A stretch of 9,018 nt of DNA from Odoribacteraceae bacterium (lineage in GTDB: Bacteria > Bacteroidota > Bacteroidia > Bacteroidales > Marinifilaceae), in the NCBI GenBank assembly GCA_031279175.1, contig JAITJA010000020.1, positions 1 to 9,018 of the forward strand, given 5' to 3'. The position numbers were made by a program, and so were the translations under genes. This document shows, in pieces, positions 7,396 to 9,018 of this stretch. The notes beneath the pieces are model-generated. The model did not search any database, had not been told where the DNA came from, and saw only the letters and a program-made list of their open reading frames with translations. The stretch's first letter is position 1, and the number at the start of each line of letters is the position of its first letter.

Positions 7396-7451
7396 CACCC
7401 GTGCTACCGGGTGGTATCGCGAGCTGCCCGGGCTTTATGCCCGCGGCAGCT
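7396..7451 (-). other. Two adjacent hairpins in the fecR-susC gap
   Basis: In the 111 bp between the fecR stop and the susC ATG, the minus strand can form two stems. The first encountered (7451-7422) is a 7-bp AGCTGCC/GGCAGCT stem, a small asymmetric bulge, and a GGGC/GCCC stem closed by a 5-nt ATAAA loop. The second (7413-7396) is a perfect CACCCG/CGGGTG stem with a 6-nt loop. Neither is followed by a T-tract on the minus strand, so they do not look like simple terminators. The second ends 27 nt upstream of the susC ATG and covers the alternative GTG. They may act as an RNA processing or stability barrier allowing different levels of fecR and susC mRNA. I found no good TTTG/TAnnTTTG promoter in the gap. 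Confidence 0.55.
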
Positions 7452-7479
7452 TTTCACTTTCATGTTCTACCGGTAACAA

Positions 7480-8640
7480 TTACAGGATAGTGATCGTGTG
7501 GTCGTCGTACGCGAAGCGGATCTTGCCCGTGGCCTCCAGGAGGTGAAGCACCTCGATGACGCTCCCGTGCCGTTTCATGTTGAGCGAGAAGGGGAGCGAA
7601 CGGGCCGCGTCGCGCTTGAAGACTACCTCGAAGGGATACCAGCGGCACGCGTCTTTCAGGATCGCCTCCAGCGGCATGTTGTCGTATACCAGCCGTCCCT
7701 CTTTCCAGCCCAGGAAATATGCTGGCGTCGCCGGGAGTTGTTCCAGCGTTCCTGCTTGCTTGTCGTACACTCCCCGCGTGTTCGGGAGCAGGGAGATCAC
7801 CCGCTCGCCGGCGTGCAGGTTCACCCGACCGCTCTCGAGAACGACCTGGATGACCGGCTCGTCCTCGTAGGCCCGCGCGCTGAACGCGGTGCCCGTCACC
7901 TCTACCCGCGCCGGCCCGACGTGTACCGTGAAGGGACGGCGCTCGTCCTTGCTCACGTTGAAGTAGGCCTCGCCTTTCAGGTAGACCACGCGACAGGAGT
8001 CCGGGAACGCGGCGGGATAGGCCAGCTCCGTCCCGGCGTTCAGGTAAACGACCGTGTGGTCGGAGAGCGTCAGCACGTACTCCCCGCAACGGGGCACGCG
8101 AAGCAGGTGCAACTCCTCGTCTCTCCCCTCCTGGCGGGGGTAGGACAACGACGTGTCGCTCGTCTCCATGCCTGGACGGGCTACCGCGAGGGCGTCCAGC
8201 GCCTGCTTGTCGCCCAGGTCGATCCGCGAGCCGTCCGGCAGCAGCAACGTCGGGGTGGCCACCGGTACCGGGGCGTCGTCGAACGGGACGAGCGCCCGGG
8301 GCGAGGAGAGGTAGTACCCCGCGCCCGCCGCGAGCAGCAGCGCGACGGTTGCCGCGTACATCATCGCGTGTCGTCGCGCCCGCGCCTTGTTCTTGTTGAT
8401 AGCCCGGCGGAGCGATTGCCATGCTTGCCGCTCTTCCTCTTCCGTGTAGACGAAACGACGGATCACCTCCCCCGCGTATCTCGCGGAGGTCACTTTCTGG
8501 AAGAGCGCCTCGTTCCGCGGGGATGCCTCGCGCCATCTTTCCAGCGTCTCGCGTCCCTTCTCGTCCAGTTCCCCGCGCGTGTAGCGCACCAGGAGTTCCT
8601 CGATCGATTCTTCTTTAAACATCTGCTTCGCGTTTTTCAT
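7480..8640 (-). CDS. FecR-family transmembrane anti-sigma factor (DUF4974-containing)
   Basis: This 386-residue protein has the three-part layout of Bacteroidota FecR regulators. A cytoplasmic sigma-binding region covers about residues 1-88 and includes LLVRYTRGELDEKGRETLERW and SPRNEALF. One membrane segment spans about 92-112 (MMYAATVALLLAAGAGYYL). The periplasmic part carries the FecR domain (about 183-275; VVYLNAGTELAYP at 197-209, KGEAYFNV at 222-229, FTVHVG, VTGTAFSARAY) and a C-terminal DUF4974/STN-like domain (about 313-386; LVYDNMPLEAILKDACRWYPFEVVF). It should hold an ECF sigma factor at the inner membrane and release it when the STN domain of the SusC protein signals ligand at the outer membrane. 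Three periplasmic cysteines (185, 216, 332) are present. The start ATG is the only sensible one and gives the standard N-terminus. Unusually, no sigma gene lies in the 378 bp upstream. Confidence 0.93.
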   Translation of the reverse strand: MKNAKQMFKEESIEELLVRYTRGELDEKGRETLERWREASPRNEALFQKVTSARYAGEVIRRFVYTEEEERQAWQSLRRAINKNKARARRHAMMYAATVALLLAAGAGYYLSSPRALVPFDDAPVPVATPTLLLPDGSRIDLGDKQALDALAVARPGMETSDTSLSYPRQEGRDEELHLLRVPRCGEYVLTLSDHTVVYLNAGTELAYPAAFPDSCRVVYLKGEAYFNVSKDERRPFTVHVGPARVEVTGTAFSARAYEDEPVIQVVLESGRVNLHAGERVISLLPNTRGVYDKQAGTLEQLPATPAYFLGWKEGRLVYDNMPLEAILKDACRWYPFEVVFKRDAARSLPFSLNMKRHGSVIEVLHLLEATGKIRFAYDDHTITIL

Positions 8641-8648
8641 GATCCAAA

Positions 8649-8675
8649 GACACGATACCCCCTCCCAGGTGTAAC
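8649..8675 (-). promoter_or_regulatory. Possible ECF-sigma promoter of fecR
   Basis: On the minus strand GTTAC (8675-8671) is separated by 16 nt from CGTGTC (8654-8649), with GGGGGTAT between. This resembles ECF-type promoters, which pair an AAC/TTAC-like -35 with a CGTC-like -10. It sits only about 8 nt before the fecR ATG, so a transcript from it would be nearly leaderless. No good TTTG/TAnnTTTG housekeeping promoter is visible for fecR on this strand. Autoregulation by the cognate sigma is an inference; the match is short and could be chance. Confidence 0.3.
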
Positions 8676-8800
8676 TCGCCTCGCGGTTTTTTTTTCACGC
8701 GGCCGTCGGCAGCAACGGGAGGAATACGGTTGTCTAAAGCGCGGACAAGAAAAAAAAGTGGACAAAAGAGGAATACTGGCAAAAAACGCGACAATTAATT

Positions 8801-8830
8801 TTGTTCGTGTAGTTAGGTGTCATATATTCG
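8801..8830 (+). promoter_or_regulatory. Candidate Bacteroides-type housekeeping promoter, divergent from fecR
   Basis: TTG (8801-8803, part of TTTTG) is followed after 19 nt by TATATTCG (8823-8830). The Bacteroides primary-sigma consensus is a -33 TTTG and a -7 TAnnTTTG, so the -7 element matches in all but one specified position and the spacing is right. Predicted transcription starts near 8837 and runs rightward, away from fecR, toward the terminator at 8967-9000. Confidence 0.4.
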
Positions 8831-8836
8831 CGGACG

Positions 8837-9000
8837 AGAAACATGTATAACAAGTCGACAACGATAAAATCATGAAAAGCACAAATACCATAAACAGTTC
8901 AAGAGACGCGAGACGCTCGCGGCAAGTAGAATCTCCCGTTATCAACGGGAAAAACCAGCGCGCGTGCCGGAATCTTTCGAGAGAAAGGTCCCGGTTTTTT
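8837..9000 (+). ncRNA. Candidate short structured RNA or leader transcript
   Basis: Between the candidate plus-strand promoter and the terminator lie about 165 nt with three successive stems: CGCGAG/CTCGCG (8907-8912 with 8916-8921, loop ACG), TCCCGTT/AACGGGA (8934-8940 with 8944-8950, loop ATC) and the terminator stem (8967-8994). A 10-codon ORF (8843-8875) overlaps the ATG at 8872 in an ATGA arrangement, so a leader peptide is an alternative. I recognise no known RNA family. Its position beside an anti-sigma gene suggests a regulatory RNA, but this is inference from signals only; expression is unproven. Confidence 0.28.
8967..9000 (+). terminator. Rho-independent terminator on the plus strand
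   Basis: CCGG (8967-8970) pairs with CCGG (8991-8994). After one A/C mismatch, ATCTTTC (8972-8978) pairs with GAAAGGT (8983-8989) with one U-G pair, closed by the GNRA tetraloop GAGA (8979-8982). Six T follow directly (8995-9000). This is a textbook intrinsic terminator for rightward transcription. On the opposite strand a GG-TTTTT run (8956-8950 area) lies farther from the stem, so weak use in that direction for a gene beyond the right edge is possible. Confidence 0.65.
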
Positions 9001-9018
9001 ATTGCCCGCGGCGTGGCG

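Larger units (their letters stand above)
8641..9018. other. 378-bp upstream region without a supported protein gene
   Basis: Reading all frames upstream of fecR, I find no sigma-factor C-terminus. The minus-strand frames either stop quickly or encode unremarkable sequence. The segment is more AT-rich than the genes, especially about 8740-8880. It holds a T9 run (8687-8695), an A8 run (8750-8757), GAGGAATAC twice (8719-8727 and 8768-8776) and GGACAA twice (8742-8764 area), all consistent with a regulatory region. On the plus strand an ATG at 8872 opens 49 codons to the edge, but this frame crosses a terminator-like hairpin and its product is arginine-rich and unlike any family I know, so I do not call it. 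Confidence 0.6.

Noticed and set aside
7369..7398. GTG at 7398 as the susC start
   Set aside because: It lies in a stable hairpin without an A-rich leader; the ATG at 7368 starts right at a good signal peptide.
7498..8850. 450-codon plus-strand open frame antisense to fecR
   Set aside because: It mirrors the fecR gene codon phase, is rich in Arg/Val/His/Pro as expected of a GC-rich shadow, has no recognisable domain, and the opposite strand has a full FecR architecture.
8872..9018. Plus-strand ATG with 49 open codons to the window edge
   Set aside because: The frame crosses the terminator hairpin and U-tract and encodes an arginine-rich sequence without family features; open frames of this length are common in GC-rich DNA.

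Overview
The window is GC-rich (roughly 55-60% by eye) and carries a SusC/SusD-type outer-membrane uptake operon. This marks it as Bacteroidota, probably Bacteroidales. The STN-bearing SusC, FecR-type anti-sigma factor, DUF4843 lipoprotein and PKD-like lipoprotein recall loci in Odoribacteraceae (Butyricimonas/Odoribacter type) and Rikenellaceae. The GC level is high for the former, so I do not name a genus.

All five supported genes lie on the minus strand and read right to left. They are a FecR-like anti-sigma factor (8640-7480), a SusC/RagA TonB-dependent transporter with an N-terminal STN signalling domain (7368-4069), a SusD/RagB substrate-binding lipoprotein (4062-2632), a DUF4843 lipoprotein (2619-1885) and a PKD-like family lipoprotein (1872-415). 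The last four are separated by only 6-12 bp and almost certainly form one transcript. A 111-bp gap with two strong hairpins separates fecR from susC. A hairpin followed by seven T, about 120 bp past the last stop codon, is the likely operon terminator.

The expected mechanism is cell-surface signalling. A ligand is caught at the cell surface by SusD and the two accessory lipoproteins and imported through the TonB-driven SusC barrel. The SusC STN domain contacts the periplasmic part of the FecR protein, which frees an ECF sigma factor that transcribes the operon. No sigma gene and no glycoside hydrolase, peptidase or sulfatase is present in the window, so the ligand cannot be assigned.

Two non-coding ends deserve attention. 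The left end (1-184) holds two families of 21-bp tandem repeats in one phase, open in frames on both strands and running off the edge. The right end (8641-9018) lacks the expected sigma gene. It instead holds a possible ECF-type promoter for fecR, homopolymer tracts and short direct repeats. On the plus strand it also holds a Bacteroides-type promoter followed by three hairpins, the last a good intrinsic terminator, which together suggest a short transcript of about 165 nt. I see no wholly new system; the core is a well-formed member of a known system type, with unexplained flanks.
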